Of a stretch of 64,000 nt of DNA, positions 1-9,415 are shown one piece after another. How positions within the stretch are numbered: position 1 is the stretch's first letter; the number at the start of each line of letters is the position of its first letter. Origin of the DNA: Proteus terrae subsp. cibarius (lineage in GTDB: Bacteria; Pseudomonadota; Gammaproteobacteria; Enterobacterales; Enterobacteriaceae); contig NZ_CP047349.1 of NCBI RefSeq assembly GCF_011045835.1, positions 2,108,001 to 2,172,000 of the forward strand, in the 5' to 3' direction. The translations under genes were made by a program, and so were the position numbers. The notes beneath the pieces were generated by a model that worked only from the letters and a program-made list of their open reading frames with translations, was not told the DNA's origin and ran no database searches.

Positions 1-2
1 TG

Positions 3-113
3 ATTAATGATAATGAAATCGATGAAATAAATAAATTTTCCCATAAAAAAATAACATATCTTCACAGAGGAAAATCAACCCCACCGCAATTTGATATAAA
101 AAAAGCCAATTAA
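3..113 (+). CDS. possible 3' end of a gene cut by the window edge
   Basis: One frame stays open from base 3 to a TAA at 111-113 and encodes 36 residues of mixed, protein-like composition (ending ...PPQFDIKKAN). A 16-bp palindrome overlaps the stop, as often seen where a gene ends in a hairpin. I do not recognise the protein and the piece is too short to be sure it is coding. Confidence 0.3.
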   Translation: MNDNEIDEINKFSHKKITYLHRGKSTPPQFDIKKAN

Positions 114-119
114 TTGGCT
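104..119. terminator. 16-bp perfect palindrome, terminator candidate
   Basis: The palindrome AGCCAATTAATTGGCT is preceded by a run of A, which reads as a T-run after the hairpin on the minus strand. It could end minus-strand transcription coming from tdk or, more weakly, the gene fragment on the plus strand. The stem is AT-rich, so its strength is doubtful. Confidence 0.35.
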
Positions 120-237
120 AAAATTTAAAAATATATAAACATTTTTTAGTATTACGTAATATAACATTTTATTTGAATTCTTATTTCATCCCCCTCTTTC
201 ACCCTTGAAAATTAGTAAAAGAGGGAAAATGAAAAGG

Positions 238-834
238 TTACTCTTGTTCAATACACCCTTTTAGCGTTGCCTGCGTATAATGCTTACGGCAGACTGAAAC
301 ATATTTTTCATTTCCACCAATTTCAACTTGAGCACCATCACTTAGTACATTTCCTTTATCATCTAAGCGTAATACTTTATTCGCCTTTCTACCGCAGTAA
401 CATACTGTTTTAAGTTCTACGAGCTTATCAGCCCATGCTAATAAATAAGCACTACCAGTAAATAACTCACCTCTAAAATCCGTTCTTAGCCCATATGTAA
501 GAACGGGAATATCATAGGTATCCGTTATTTCACAAAGTTGTTCGACATGTGCCTTACTTAAAAATTGGCACTCATCAATCAATACACAGTGAATAGGCTG
601 TTTGTTATGCTCAGCAACAATAACATCACGAATATTCATATCATCACTAAAGAGTAATGCATCCGCACTTAGTCCTATTCTTGAGCTAATCTTTCCCTTT
701 GCAAAGCGTGTATCAATAGCCGCGGTGAAAATCAATGTGCGCATTCCTCGTTCATTATAGTTATATGAGGATTGCAATAAAGATGTTGATTTTCCAGCAT
801 TCATGGCTGAATAATAAAAGTAAAGCTGAGCCAT
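238..834 (-). CDS. tdk: thymidine kinase
   Basis: Cytoplasmic salvage enzyme that phosphorylates thymidine to dTMP with ATP. The 198-residue protein has the Walker A loop at residues 9-17 (SAMNAGKST), the DEC motif at 87-89 with the likely catalytic Glu88, and zinc-type ligands Cys145, Cys147, Cys182 and His185, as in type II thymidine kinases. Length is close to the roughly 205 residues of E. coli Tdk. An AGGAG site lies just upstream of the ATG. It is divergent from hns, the same neighbour as in E. coli. Confidence 0.97.
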   Translation of the reverse strand: MAQLYFYYSAMNAGKSTSLLQSSYNYNERGMRTLIFTAAIDTRFAKGKISSRIGLSADALLFSDDMNIRDVIVAEHNKQPIHCVLIDECQFLSKAHVEQLCEITDTYDIPVLTYGLRTDFRGELFTGSAYLLAWADKLVELKTVCYCGRKANKVLRLDDKGNVLSDGAQVEIGGNEKYVSVCRKHYTQATLKGCIEQE

Positions 835-1343
835 CAGCTCTCTCCTTAAATAGTGTTTATTTTCACGAGCGACAGTCTAACATAAACAATCTACAAGTTA
901 TCCATAACAAGTATTTATTACCTTTATTTCTATTCTAGATATACCATCGAAAGATGAAGTTCGTTGTTAATGCTAATTTTTGCTTAAAAAATAAATAGCT
1001 TTAATAAGTACTTAACATATTTAAACACACCTTGATATACCTTTATTAAAGTATGAAAGTTAGTCCGATTCCATTTTTAGAAAAAAGTCCGTTATTATAA
1101 AAAAATGAACAAAGCTTTCTATTCTTTAGCATTAGGGCTATCATCAGTTAAAAGATGCATTTCCTTACTAATATTTCCTTTATTGACTAAAGATACCTCT
1201 ACTTTTATTATTTTTTTCGTTGAGAAATTAGTTTAAAAAAAAGAAATTTTACGTAAGGTTTGTATTTAGGTATTGCAGAAATTTAAATAGCAATCTATTA
1301 TTAGTATTACATCAGCCAACAACATTTATTTGAGACCAGGAAA
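835..1343. other. tdk-hns divergent intergenic region
   Basis: About 510 bp of very AT-rich DNA with many A and T tracts separates the two divergent genes. It must hold both promoters. The composition is what H-NS prefers, and hns is known to repress itself in enterobacteria, so autoregulation here is a reasonable inference. I could not place a promoter with confidence and see no gene. Confidence 0.5.
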
Positions 1344-1748
1344 ATGAGCGAATCTTTAAAAATATTAAATAACATCCGTACTCTCCGCGCACAAGCAAGA
1401 GAAACTTCTTTAGAAACTTTAGAAGAAATGCTGGAGAAACTCGAAGTTGTCGTTAATGAGCGTCGTGAAGAATTCTCATTAGAAAAAGCAGCTGAAGAAG
1501 AACGTATTCAGAAATTACAAAAATACCGTGAAATGTTAGAAGAAGCCGGTATTGATCCAACAGACTTACTTGAAGCAAGTGCTGTTAATAAAACTGGCCG
1601 TGCTAAACGCGCAGCTCGCCCAGCTAAATACTCTTACGTTGATGAAAATGGTGAAACTAAAACTTGGACAGGCCAAGGTCGTACACCAGCTGTAATCAAA
1701 CGTGCTATTGATGAAGAAGGCAAATCATTAGACGATTTCCTGCTGTAA
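1344..1748 (+). CDS. hns: nucleoid-associated protein H-NS
   Basis: Global silencer of AT-rich and horizontally acquired DNA. The 134-residue protein has the usual plan: an acidic, coiled-coil-rich oligomerisation region (about residues 1-65), a linker near 80-95 rich in Lys, Arg and Ala, and a C-terminal DNA-binding domain with the minor-groove QGR motif at residues 111-113 inside TWTGQGRTP. An AGG-type ribosome site precedes the ATG. It is monocistronic, with a strong terminator after the stop. Given the low GC of this chromosome, much of the accessory DNA to the right is a likely target (inference). Confidence 0.97.
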   Translation: MSESLKILNNIRTLRAQARETSLETLEEMLEKLEVVVNERREEFSLEKAAEEERIQKLQKYREMLEEAGIDPTDLLEASAVNKTGRAKRAARPAKYSYVDENGETKTWTGQGRTPAVIKRAIDEEGKSLDDFLL

Positions 1749-1770
1749 TTTAAGTCAATACTCTATTTGA

Positions 1771-1805
1771 AATACCCTTTTAATTATTTAAAAGGGTATT
1801 TTCTT
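1771..1805 (+). terminator. rho-independent terminator of hns
   Basis: The inverted repeat AATACCCTTT / AAAGGGTATT closes on a short AT loop and is followed by a T-rich tail. It lies 22 bp after the hns stop. Confidence 0.85.
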
Positions 1806-1925
1806 GTTTACCTCATTTAATTAAACAAGCGTTTAATTTTAATATGTGCTGATGTTGTTTGTATTAGATGTCGGTAAGCAAAAATAAAAAATGTAATAAC
1901 TGCGTTATTTATTTTTATTTATAAT

Positions 1926-1955
1926 GAAAAAGGAGCTTTTATAGCTCCTTTTTTC
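1926..1955 (-). terminator. terminator of the epimerase gene
   Basis: The hairpin AAGGAGCT / AGCTCCTT has an A-run on one side and a T-run on the other, so it can work in both directions. It sits 25 bp beyond the epimerase stop and would also back up the hns terminator. Confidence 0.8.
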
Positions 1956-1979
1956 TTTGATTTAATTAAACTAATACTA

Positions 1980-2987
1980 TTAATTTTTATAATAACTTAA
2001 ATACCAATCAACAAACTGTTTTACGCCATACTCTACTGCTGTATTCGGCGAAAAACCGATTGTCTCAGACAAATCTTGGCAATCAGCACAAGTAGAAAGA
2101 ACATCACCGTCTTGCATTGGCATTAAATTCAATTTAGCTTTAATATTGAGTGACTTTTCTATCGCTTCAATAAATGCCATCAATTTAGTAGGTTGCCCAT
2201 TCCCCACATTATAGATTTTATAAGGTGCAGAACTTGAAGATGTTTCACCTTTCTCTACTGTCCAGTTTTTATCTGCTTCTGGTACAACATTAACTAATCG
2301 AACCACTGATCCCACAATATCATCAACATAAGTGAAATCACGCGTCATATTTCCACCGTTATAAACATCAATAGGTTCACCCGCTAACATAGCTTTAGTG
2401 AACTTAAATAATGCCATATCCGGGCGGCCCCAAGGGCCATATACCGTGAAGAAACGTAATCCCGTTGTTGGTAATTGATATAGATGTGAATAGCTATGAG
2501 ACATTAACTCATTAGCTTTCTTTGTTGCTGCATATAATGAAACCGGATGATCAACACTATCTTCTGTAGAGAAAGGCTGCTTCTGATTTAAACCGTAAAC
2601 AGAGCTTGAAGATGAGTAGATAAGATGTCCAACTTTATTATGGCGACACCCTTCTAATATATTAATATGACCAACGATATTGGCATCAATATATGCCATT
2701 GGATTTTCAATCGAGTAGCGAACACCAGGTTGAGCCGCTAAATGAATAACTCGGTCAAATTGATGTGATGCAAATAATTGAGCCACTTTTGCTGAGTCAA
2801 CAATATCAAGTTTCTCAAAATGGAAATTTTCTAGCTGTTGTAATTTAGCTAATCGAGCTTCTTTTAAGCGCACATCATAATAATCATTCAAGTTATCTAT
2901 TCCGACAACATGATAACCCATTTCGATTAAACGCTGACTCATATGATAACCAATAAAACCCGCAGCACCTGTTACTAATATTTTCAT
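1980..2987 (-). CDS. NAD-dependent UDP-glucuronate 4-epimerase family protein
   Basis: An extended short-chain dehydrogenase/reductase of the sugar-nucleotide epimerase group. The 335-residue protein has the NAD-binding GAAGFIG motif at residues 7-13, the YSSSSSVYG segment and the catalytic Tyr152-xxx-Lys156 pair. It most resembles the Uge/Gla/WbnF type, which interconverts UDP-glucuronate and UDP-galacturonate for LPS or capsule. The start is set at the Met directly before KILVTGAAG: an upstream in-frame Met would add 30 residues ahead of the Rossmann fold. It lies between hns and galU, which are adjacent in E. coli. GalU makes the UDP-glucose from which UDP-glucuronate is derived, so a joint role in envelope sugar supply is likely. 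Substrate is inferred. Confidence 0.85.
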   Translation of the reverse strand: MKILVTGAAGFIGYHMSQRLIEMGYHVVGIDNLNDYYDVRLKEARLAKLQQLENFHFEKLDIVDSAKVAQLFASHQFDRVIHLAAQPGVRYSIENPMAYIDANIVGHINILEGCRHNKVGHLIYSSSSSVYGLNQKQPFSTEDSVDHPVSLYAATKKANELMSHSYSHLYQLPTTGLRFFTVYGPWGRPDMALFKFTKAMLAGEPIDVYNGGNMTRDFTYVDDIVGSVVRLVNVVPEADKNWTVEKGETSSSSAPYKIYNVGNGQPTKLMAFIEAIEKSLNIKAKLNLMPMQDGDVLSTCADCQDLSETIGFSPNTAVEYGVKQFVDWYLSYYKN

Positions 2988-3101
2988 ATTATTACTCAAA
3001 TAACCCAATAATTTATTTTTTATGTCAACGCTATCATGCTTAATATCACCTTGATTAAACATCATAACGCTTAACATCGTTATACATATCAGAAATCAAC
3101 A

Positions 3102-3127
3102 TGGCTCAATACTAAATGTATTGAGCC
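3102..3127. terminator. hairpin downstream of galU
   Basis: The arms TGGCTCAATA and TATTGAGCCA form a 10-bp stem with a short loop, about 115 bp past the galU stop. The tail on the minus strand is only moderately T-rich, so it may be a weak terminator or an mRNA-end stabiliser. Confidence 0.45.
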
Positions 3128-3243
3128 ATACCCTAATCTCTTACAACCGCTTTATCTAGCTTTTCCCATAAAATACGCAACATGCATTTACGGGAATTAT
3201 ACAATGAGATTAACCATATAAATGATTATTAATAAACTTTATA

Positions 3244-4152
3244 TCACTGTACCTTTAATGATTTTAGCCATTGTGCAAAATCTTCGCCAAACTCTTCGTG
3301 CTGTATTCCGTACTCTACGAAGGCTTTCATATATCCTAGTTTATTACCACAATCGTGGCTTTTTCCTTGTAGGTGATAAGCTTCAACAGCTTCTTTTTCA
3401 ATCAGCATTGCGATCGCATCAGTTAACTGAATTTCATCTCCGGCACCTGGTGCGGTTTTCGCTAATAGCGGCCAAATACTTTCAGATAACACATAACGCC
3501 CTACGATAGACAAATTCGAAGGTGCTTCTTCTTTCTTAGGCTTTTCAACAACACGAGTAATTGGTTTGCTATCACCTGGAGATAAATTTTCGCCCATGCA
3601 ATCAACAATACCATAATTCGAGACTTCATCTTCAGGAACAGGTTCAACAAGAATTTGACTTGCACCTGAACGTTCAAAGTGAGAAAGCATCTCTCTTAAG
3701 TTAACTTTTGTTAAATCCGCACTGTATCTATCTAAAATAACATCAGGCAGGATAACAGCGAAAGGTTCATCACCAATTAGTGGCTTAGCACATAAAATGG
3801 CATGGCCTAATCCTTTTGCTATTCCCTGACGAGTTTGCATAATAGTGACATGGCTTGGACAAATGCTTTGTACTTCTTCTAATAACTGACGTTTAACTCG
3901 CTTTTCTAAAATCGCTTCTAATTCAAAACTCGTATCAAAATGGTTTTCAATTGAATTTTTAGATGAATGTGTAACAAGTACAATTTCATTAATACCTGCT
4001 GCAATACATTCATTCACTACATATTGAATAAGAGGCTTATCAACCACTGGCAACATCTCTTTTGGAATTGCCTTGGTTGCAGGTAGCATTCTTGTTCCTA
4101 ATCCAGCAACAGGGATCACCGCTTTTCTAACTTTACGCACTGCTGATGACAT
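3244..4152 (-). CDS. galU: UTP-glucose-1-phosphate uridylyltransferase
   Basis: Makes UDP-glucose from UTP and glucose-1-phosphate for LPS core, trehalose and galactose metabolism in the cytoplasm. At 302 residues it equals the E. coli enzyme. The N-terminus carries the nucleotide-binding signature with [16 protein letters not shown], and the body shows [12 protein letters not shown] and the C-terminal region expected of the GalU family. AGGAG precedes the ATG. The order galU, rssB, ychJ, purU matches enterobacteria. Confidence 0.97.
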   Translation of the reverse strand: MSSAVRKVRKAVIPVAGLGTRMLPATKAIPKEMLPVVDKPLIQYVVNECIAAGINEIVLVTHSSKNSIENHFDTSFELEAILEKRVKRQLLEEVQSICPSHVTIMQTRQGIAKGLGHAILCAKPLIGDEPFAVILPDVILDRYSADLTKVNLREMLSHFERSGASQILVEPVPEDEVSNYGIVDCMGENLSPGDSKPITRVVEKPKKEEAPSNLSIVGRYVLSESIWPLLAKTAPGAGDEIQLTDAIAMLIEKEAVEAYHLQGKSHDCGNKLGYMKAFVEYGIQHEEFGEDFAQWLKSLKVQ

Positions 4153-4331
4153 TCTACTTCTCCTGCAATTCGTACCGTTCTACTTTCAAATATGAATGGG
4201 TACAATTAAAAATAATCGCCAGAGTATACCAGCTAATATCTAAGGATAAACAGAGCCCTACCCGTTAATTGAGATAGTTCTTCATTTATGTTTAATATAT
4301 GCACGATATTCTGTTTTTATTTAATCTAAAT

Positions 4332-5351
4332 TTAACTTTTATAGATAGGGGAAAACATTAATTTAATCTGATTTGTGTTATCCCAAATTTTACATTGCCA
4401 ATTTGTTCCCTCGCATTTTACTTGATTAATATATAAAAGTTGCAATGAGCCTAAAGGGATCCCACTATTTAATTCAAATTTTTTACTTTCTGTTTTTATT
4501 TCAGCTTTTAAACCTGCTGATGCTAATAGTATATTTTTTTTCTGAGTATGATAATAACCGAGTATAATAGGAAATTGTCCTTTCACCCCAATCTCATTAA
4601 GCATTTTGTTTAGCTTATTCAACATATTATACATACTTGGCAAAGATCGCACTTTTTCTGATGATTTTAATACATCATTAAAAACAACCCGTAAGAGTAA
4701 AGCGACCAAAAGCCCATTTTCATCATCTCTCGATATATCGACACAATAGAAAATAATTTGATCTTCTGATAAAGCCGCAATATCAAATAATAGCCCCATT
4801 TTAGCGATATCATTTAATTGACGATAATTAACACAATATCCCGCAACAACTTGCTTAACCTGAGGTTGCATCTGTTTTATGAACGACTGAATATAATGGG
4901 TATCTTTTCGTAAGCTATTCCAAAGTGGCTCTAGATGTATGCCTTCTATTAATACTGATTCAAAAAAGCCAGGACATAATACTTCAATGACTTTTTGTTT
5001 TAATTTATCAAGATGTGTTATTGGCTTAAGAAAAATCTCTTGTGCCCCTAAACGCAACATATCATCTATTTCAGCCATATTATCTGTACATGAAATAGCA
5101 ATAACAGGAATAGCCAGTTTTCGTTGTTCAAGATGGCACAAAAAAGTGGGTCCATTCATTACCGGCATACGGATATCACATAAAATAAGATCAGGGAGCA
5201 ATCCTCCCTCTAATAAAGATAATGCTTGGCTACCATTATCTGTTGTATAGACACAAGCCTTCTCATGTGAGAAATATTCCGTCAACATTGTGCGAAAAAC
5301 GACCTCATCATCAATTATTAAGATTTTTTTACCCACTAAGGCTTTGTTCAT
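4332..5351 (-). CDS. rssB: RssB-type response regulator, adaptor for RpoS proteolysis
   Basis: RssB delivers the stationary-phase sigma factor RpoS to the ClpXP protease. The 339-residue protein (E. coli 337) has a full receiver domain at about 8-125 with Asp59 as the phosphoacceptor in LILCDIRMPVMNG, the acidic pair in IIDDE, and a Lys near LKPIT. A divergent PP2C-like C-terminal domain follows without the metal-binding Asp motifs of active phosphatases, as in known RssB proteins. CGGAG lies 6 nt before the ATG. The C-terminal half is more diverged than the receiver, typical of this family. Confidence 0.9.
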   Translation of the reverse strand: MNKALVGKKILIIDDEVVFRTMLTEYFSHEKACVYTTDNGSQALSLLEGGLLPDLILCDIRMPVMNGPTFLCHLEQRKLAIPVIAISCTDNMAEIDDMLRLGAQEIFLKPITHLDKLKQKVIEVLCPGFFESVLIEGIHLEPLWNSLRKDTHYIQSFIKQMQPQVKQVVAGYCVNYRQLNDIAKMGLLFDIAALSEDQIIFYCVDISRDDENGLLVALLLRVVFNDVLKSSEKVRSLPSMYNMLNKLNKMLNEIGVKGQFPIILGYYHTQKKNILLASAGLKAEIKTESKKFELNSGIPLGSLQLLYINQVKCEGTNWQCKIWDNTNQIKLMFSPIYKS

Positions 5352-5500
5352 CGGTGACTCCGGTAACTATCGTTTCACATGCTGATTAATTAGCGTTACA
5401 TTATTAGTTTAGTTCAACATTGACGTTAATTATTCCCAATCGTTACTTTTTTCAATCTATGGGAAATCGTCATACTGATAACGTGAGTTAGGACATTATT

Positions 5501-5974
5501 TTGTCGAATTTATGCCCCTGTAATAGCCAATTATTCTACTCTGATTGCTGTGAGCCTTACCATTTAGGTCAAAAAAACGCCCCTACAGCAGAAGCATTAA
5601 TGCGTTCGCGTTATAGTGCGTTCGTTAAACATAATGCTAATTACTTAATAAAGACGTGGCATCCTTCTTGTCGTGTTGCATCCCTACATGATGAATTAGT
5701 TTCGGGCTTTCCAAATACACAATGGCTTGGACTCAATGTTATCTCATCGCAAGCTAGCACAAATAAAAATGAGGCATATGTTGAATTCTCGGCTTGCTTT
5801 ATTGAAAGAAATGCCGATGATAAACAGTACTTACATGAACGCTCTCGTTTTCTAAAAATAGATGGCTGTTGGTTTTATATTGACGGTGTGAAACCGAAAG
5901 TGGGACGAAACGATCCCTGCCTTTGTGGCTCAGGACGTAAATACAAAAAATGTTGTGAAAATAACATCAAATAA
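5501..5974 (+). CDS. ychJ: YchJ family SEC-C motif protein
   Basis: Small protein of the UPF0225/YchJ family; its function is not known. The 157-residue product has two cysteine clusters: [13 protein letters not shown] near the N-terminus and a C-terminal SEC-C zinc motif [13 protein letters not shown]. It starts with TTG, since no ATG lies ahead of the conserved N-terminal motif. It is divergent from rssB and is followed 38 bp later by purU, so the two are probably cotranscribed. Confidence 0.88.
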   Translation: MSNLCPCNSQLFYSDCCEPYHLGQKNAPTAEALMRSRYSAFVKHNANYLIKTWHPSCRVASLHDELVSGFPNTQWLGLNVISSQASTNKNEAYVEFSACFIERNADDKQYLHERSRFLKIDGCWFYIDGVKPKVGRNDPCLCGSGRKYKKCCENNIK

Positions 5975-6012
5975 CTGCAAACACAGAAGTAAAAGAAAGG
6001 ATTTATCCATAC

Positions 6013-6861
6013 ATGCAACACCAAAATACTCAAAAAAAAATACTGCGCACTATTTGCCCTGATGCAAAAGGACTTATCGCAAAAATCACGAATATTTGCT
6101 ACAAACATCAATTAAATATTGTTCAAAATAGTGAATTTGTTGATCATCGTACAGGTCGTTTTTTTATGCGCACTGAACTGGAAGGTATCTTTAATGATGA
6201 AACCTTTCTTGCGGATTTAGATGATGCTTTACCACAAGGCTCAAAACGCGAATTAAATACCGCAGGCCGTCGTCGCATTGTCATTATGGTGACAAAAGAA
6301 GCACACTGCTTGGGTGACTTATTAATGAAAAGTGCATTTGGTGATTTGGATGTTGAAATTGCCGCCGTCATTGGTAATCACGACACGTTAAAACATTTAG
6401 TAGAACAATTTGGTATTCCTTTCCATCTTGTTAGCCATGAAGGCTTAACTCGTGATCAACATGATGAAAAATTAATTGCACAAATTAATCAATACAAACC
6501 TGATTATGTTGTGCTCGCAAAATATATGCGTGTATTAACACCTGCATTTGTACAAAATTTCCCAAATCAAATTATCAATATCCACCACTCTTTCTTACCT
6601 GCCTTTATTGGTGCACGACCTTACCATCAGGCTTATGAGCGCGGTGTTAAAATTATTGGTGCAACAGCACACTACGTAAATGATAATTTAGATGAAGGCC
6701 CAATCATCACTCAAAACGTGATTAATGTTGACCATACGTTTTCTGCAGAAGATATGATGAGAGCGGGCCGAGATGTTGAAAAGAATGTCCTTAGCCATGC
6801 TTTATATTGGGTACTTTCACAACGAGTTTTCGTTTACGGTAACAGAACCATCATTTTATAA
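6013..6861 (+). CDS. purU: formyltetrahydrofolate deformylase
   Basis: Hydrolyses 10-formyl-THF to formate and THF, balancing the one-carbon pools and supplying formate for purine synthesis. The 282 residues (E. coli 280) hold an N-terminal ACT domain (about 8-85) and a C-terminal formyltransferase-fold domain with the hallmark INIHHSFLPAFIGARPYHQA and the catalytic Asp in NLDEGPI. Similarity to the E. coli protein is very high throughout. The synteny with tRNA-Tyr just downstream also matches E. coli. Confidence 0.97.
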   Translation: MQHQNTQKKILRTICPDAKGLIAKITNICYKHQLNIVQNSEFVDHRTGRFFMRTELEGIFNDETFLADLDDALPQGSKRELNTAGRRRIVIMVTKEAHCLGDLLMKSAFGDLDVEIAAVIGNHDTLKHLVEQFGIPFHLVSHEGLTRDQHDEKLIAQINQYKPDYVVLAKYMRVLTPAFVQNFPNQIINIHHSFLPAFIGARPYHQAYERGVKIIGATAHYVNDNLDEGPIITQNVINVDHTFSAEDMMRAGRDVEKNVLSHALYWVLSQRVFVYGNRTIIL

Positions 6862-6905
6862 GTTTTCTGTCACTAATAACGTACACATTACGGCTATCTA
6901 AATGT

Positions 6906-6942
6906 AAACCGCGATATAAAGCATATCGCGGTTTATTTTTTT
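6906..6942 (+). terminator. terminator of ychJ-purU
   Basis: A 12-bp stem (AAACCGCGATAT / ATATCGCGGTTT) with a short loop is followed by a T-run, 44 bp after the purU stop. Confidence 0.9.
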
Positions 6943-7051
6943 ATCCCTTATTAATATGGATCATATTGCTTAAAATCAATACGATAGCGCATAAAGCTTG
7001 AACGATACGCATATTTTTACAGCAGTCAGTCGATTTTTAGCAAAATAGCGC

Positions 7052-7079
7052 TTTACAGATCTCAGGTATTTGGTATTAT
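7052..7079 (+). promoter_or_regulatory. sigma-70 promoter of the tRNA-Tyr gene
   Basis: A -35 box TTTACA (7052-7057) and a -10 box TATTAT (7074-7079) are separated by 16 bp. The next bases, GCGCCCGC, form the GC-rich discriminator typical of stable-RNA promoters under stringent control. The tRNA starts about 38 bp further on. Confidence 0.75.
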
Positions 7080-7117
7080 TGCGCCCGCTGTCACGGACAG
7101 CAAAACAATTTAATGTT

Positions 7118-7202
<85 letters not shown>

Positions 7203-7235
7203 TCTCCTCTTAGCTTTACTCTCTAAAAATTCTTT

Positions 7236-8099
7236 TTATTCCATTTTATCAATTAAATCCAAAAATCGATTCAATACACTTGAATGATACTTAGATTTAT
7301 AAATATAACAGCTATACCGTATTTCAGGTTGCGTTAATGGTATAAAACATAAGCCTGCTTCGTATTCATTTTTCAATGGGTTTTCATCAGTTAATAAAAG
7401 AGAATGATGCGTTTGAATAAAACGTAAACAGCAATTAAGGTCATCCATTATTCTGACACACACGGCTTTTCCTCTATTCCCGATTTCACTCTCTAATTTT
7501 TTTATCTTAGCTGTCTTGTATAATGCCGGATCACATAACCAAATATTTTCACTTAACAGCCTATCAATATTATTATTCACACTATTCATAAGTATTTTTT
7601 GACAACAAACACCTAAGTATTTATTTTCTATTTTATGAAGAAGGCTAAATTTTTCACTAATAATTTTCTCCGAGCTTAATATTAATGTATTACCATCATA
7701 GTCGGGTATTTCTTCAAAGTTTTCTTTTGAAAATCGCATGATATTTATATGAGAATAATTTTTATTTGCCGCCTGATAGAACTGAGTTAAATACTGGCTT
7801 TTTCCCCAATCATAATAAATATGAATGCTATTGTTTATGATCCCCGAGATATGTTTTTTAGTTATCTCTTTCTCCTGAAGATAAAGCGATTTCAAATCAT
7901 TATAAAGCTCAAGTCCTTCTTGGGTTAAACTCATACCGAACTTCTCTCGCTTGAATAAACGCTTTCCTAACACGGCTTCAAAGTCTTTGATAGATTTGGC
8001 GACGGGAGGTGTCGTGCGATTCATCACGCGTGCAGCTTTACTTAACGAGCCATTTTCGACTACAGCCATAAAGGCTTCTAACTTACGAGAAAAAAACAT
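7236..8099 (-). CDS. LysR-type transcriptional regulator
   Basis: Predicted DNA-binding regulator. The N-terminal winged HTH (about residues 3-62) has the LysR signature FMAVVENGSLSKAARVMNR followed by LGKRLFKRE. The rest (about 90-285) should be the effector-binding domain, but it is very Lys-, Asn- and Ile-rich and I cannot match it to a named member. The gene is convergent with, and only 33 bp from, the tRNA-Tyr gene, it is AT-rich, and it has a long gene-free region upstream. These are modest signs of acquisition. Target genes are unknown. Confidence 0.8.
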   Translation of the reverse strand: MFFSRKLEAFMAVVENGSLSKAARVMNRTTPPVAKSIKDFEAVLGKRLFKREKFGMSLTQEGLELYNDLKSLYLQEKEITKKHISGIINNSIHIYYDWGKSQYLTQFYQAANKNYSHINIMRFSKENFEEIPDYDGNTLILSSEKIISEKFSLLHKIENKYLGVCCQKILMNSVNNNIDRLLSENIWLCDPALYKTAKIKKLESEIGNRGKAVCVRIMDDLNCCLRFIQTHHSLLLTDENPLKNEYEAGLCFIPLTQPEIRYSCYIYKSKYHSSVLNRFLDLIDKME

Positions 8100-8546
8100 A
8101 ATTCACCATTCCTTTGCTGTGTAGAATAAAATAATTTCATCAATTCATTTAATGTAAATAAAATAATGATTAATTAATTTAAAATTTAAATTTATATAAA
8201 AGCAGTTTTATATAAATATTCCTTTACCTCCTTTTAATGAATACAATTTATAACTACAATATTATTTTTATTATGTCATCATTCTTCACATATAAAGAAT
8301 AATAATACTTATATTCTTCTATCAAAGATTAGTTTATGTTTCTAGTTTGCTTAATTAATATTTTTTGTTATGCAATTAATTATTTTTATTAAATTAGCAC
8401 ACTCTATTTAATGACTTTTATTTTTATCTATTTTTATCTTTCTCTTGATAAGCCGTGCCATCATTTCAGTGATTTGCTTACATTCATTTTATGATCCTGC
8501 TAATATAAGACATCCTATTATTCAATATATAAATGGTTACAGTCAC
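8100..8546. other. AT-rich gene-free region between the LysR gene and xthA
   Basis: About 450 bp that must contain the divergent promoters of the regulator and xthA. It is extremely AT-rich with long T and A tracts. An in-frame extension of xthA reaches back into it, but that peptide is not conserved. No other gene or clear site was seen. Confidence 0.5.
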
Positions 8547-9353
8547 ATGAAATTTGTCTCTTTCAACATTAATGGTTTACGCGCTCGTCCTCACCAGCTT
8601 GAAGCAATCATAGAAAAGCATCAGCCGGATGTTATTGGACTTCAAGAAACGAAAGTTCATGATGATATGTTTCCATTAGATACAGTGGGCACTTTGGGGT
8701 ATCACGTTTTCTATCATGGTCAAAAAGGGCATTATGGCGTTGCCTTACTCACAAAAGAGAAGCCAGTTGCAGTGCGTAAAGGCTTTCCGGGTGATGATGA
8801 CGATGCTCAGCGCCGAATGATCATGGCTGATATAGAAACACCAGCGGGTTTATTAACAGTCATGAACGGCTATTTTCCTCAAGGTGAAAGCCGTGATCAT
8901 GAGACTAAATTCCCAGCAAAAGAAAAGTTTTATGCTGATCTGCAAAATTACCTAACCACCAGCTTAAAACCAACCTCTCCAGTGCTTATTATGGGTGATT
9001 TAAATATTAGCCCAACAGATAAAGACATTGGTATTGGCGAAAATAATATGAAGCGCTGGTTAAAAACAGGCAAATGTTCCTTCCTACCAGAAGAGCGGGA
9101 ATGGCTGGCAACATTAATGGGTTGGGGATTAACAGATACATTCCGCCAACAACATCCTGAAGCTGATGATAAATTCTCGTGGTTTGATTATCGTTCTAAA
9201 GGATTCGATGATAACCGAGGATTACGTATTGACTTACTTCTAGCAAGTCGCTACTTAGCGGATAATTGTATTTCAACAGGAATTGATTATGAGATCCGAG
9301 GAATGGAAAAACCCTCTGATCACGCACCAGTTTGGGCTGAATTTAAAATCTAA
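8547..9353 (+). CDS. xthA: exodeoxyribonuclease III
   Basis: Major AP endonuclease and 3'-5' exonuclease of base-excision repair. From the ATG at 8547 the protein has 268 residues, equal to E. coli XthA, beginning [15 protein letters not shown]. Catalytic motifs of the exonuclease-endonuclease-phosphatase fold are present: the metal-binding Glu in [23 protein letters not shown] and the C-terminal [10 protein letters not shown] with the catalytic Asp-His. An upstream in-frame Met at 8445 would add 34 non-conserved residues and was rejected. Confidence 0.96.
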   Translation: MKFVSFNINGLRARPHQLEAIIEKHQPDVIGLQETKVHDDMFPLDTVGTLGYHVFYHGQKGHYGVALLTKEKPVAVRKGFPGDDDDAQRRMIMADIETPAGLLTVMNGYFPQGESRDHETKFPAKEKFYADLQNYLTTSLKPTSPVLIMGDLNISPTDKDIGIGENNMKRWLKTGKCSFLPEEREWLATLMGWGLTDTFRQQHPEADDKFSWFDYRSKGFDDNRGLRIDLLLASRYLADNCISTGIDYEIRGMEKPSDHAPVWAEFKI

Positions 9354-9370
9354 TTAAATTTTAATTCAAT

Positions 9371-9412
9371 AAAAGCACTTCCCTGAGATAACGCAGGAAG
9401 TGCTTTTATTTG
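9371..9412. terminator. bidirectional terminator between xthA and topB
   Basis: The 12-bp arms AAAAGCACTTCC and GGAAGTGCTTTT are separated by 13 nt, with A and T tracts on the outside. The stem lies between the convergent xthA and topB genes and can serve both. Confidence 0.85.
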
Positions 9413-9415
9413 TGC

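Noticed and set aside
1..237. The inverted repeat near 189-225 as the main tdk terminator
   Set aside because: The arms pair imperfectly and neither strand gives a T-run directly after the stem; the palindrome at 104-119 is the better candidate.
8445..8546. Longer xthA start
   Set aside because: The 34 extra residues are not part of the ExoIII family, and the ATG at 8547 gives the normal length.
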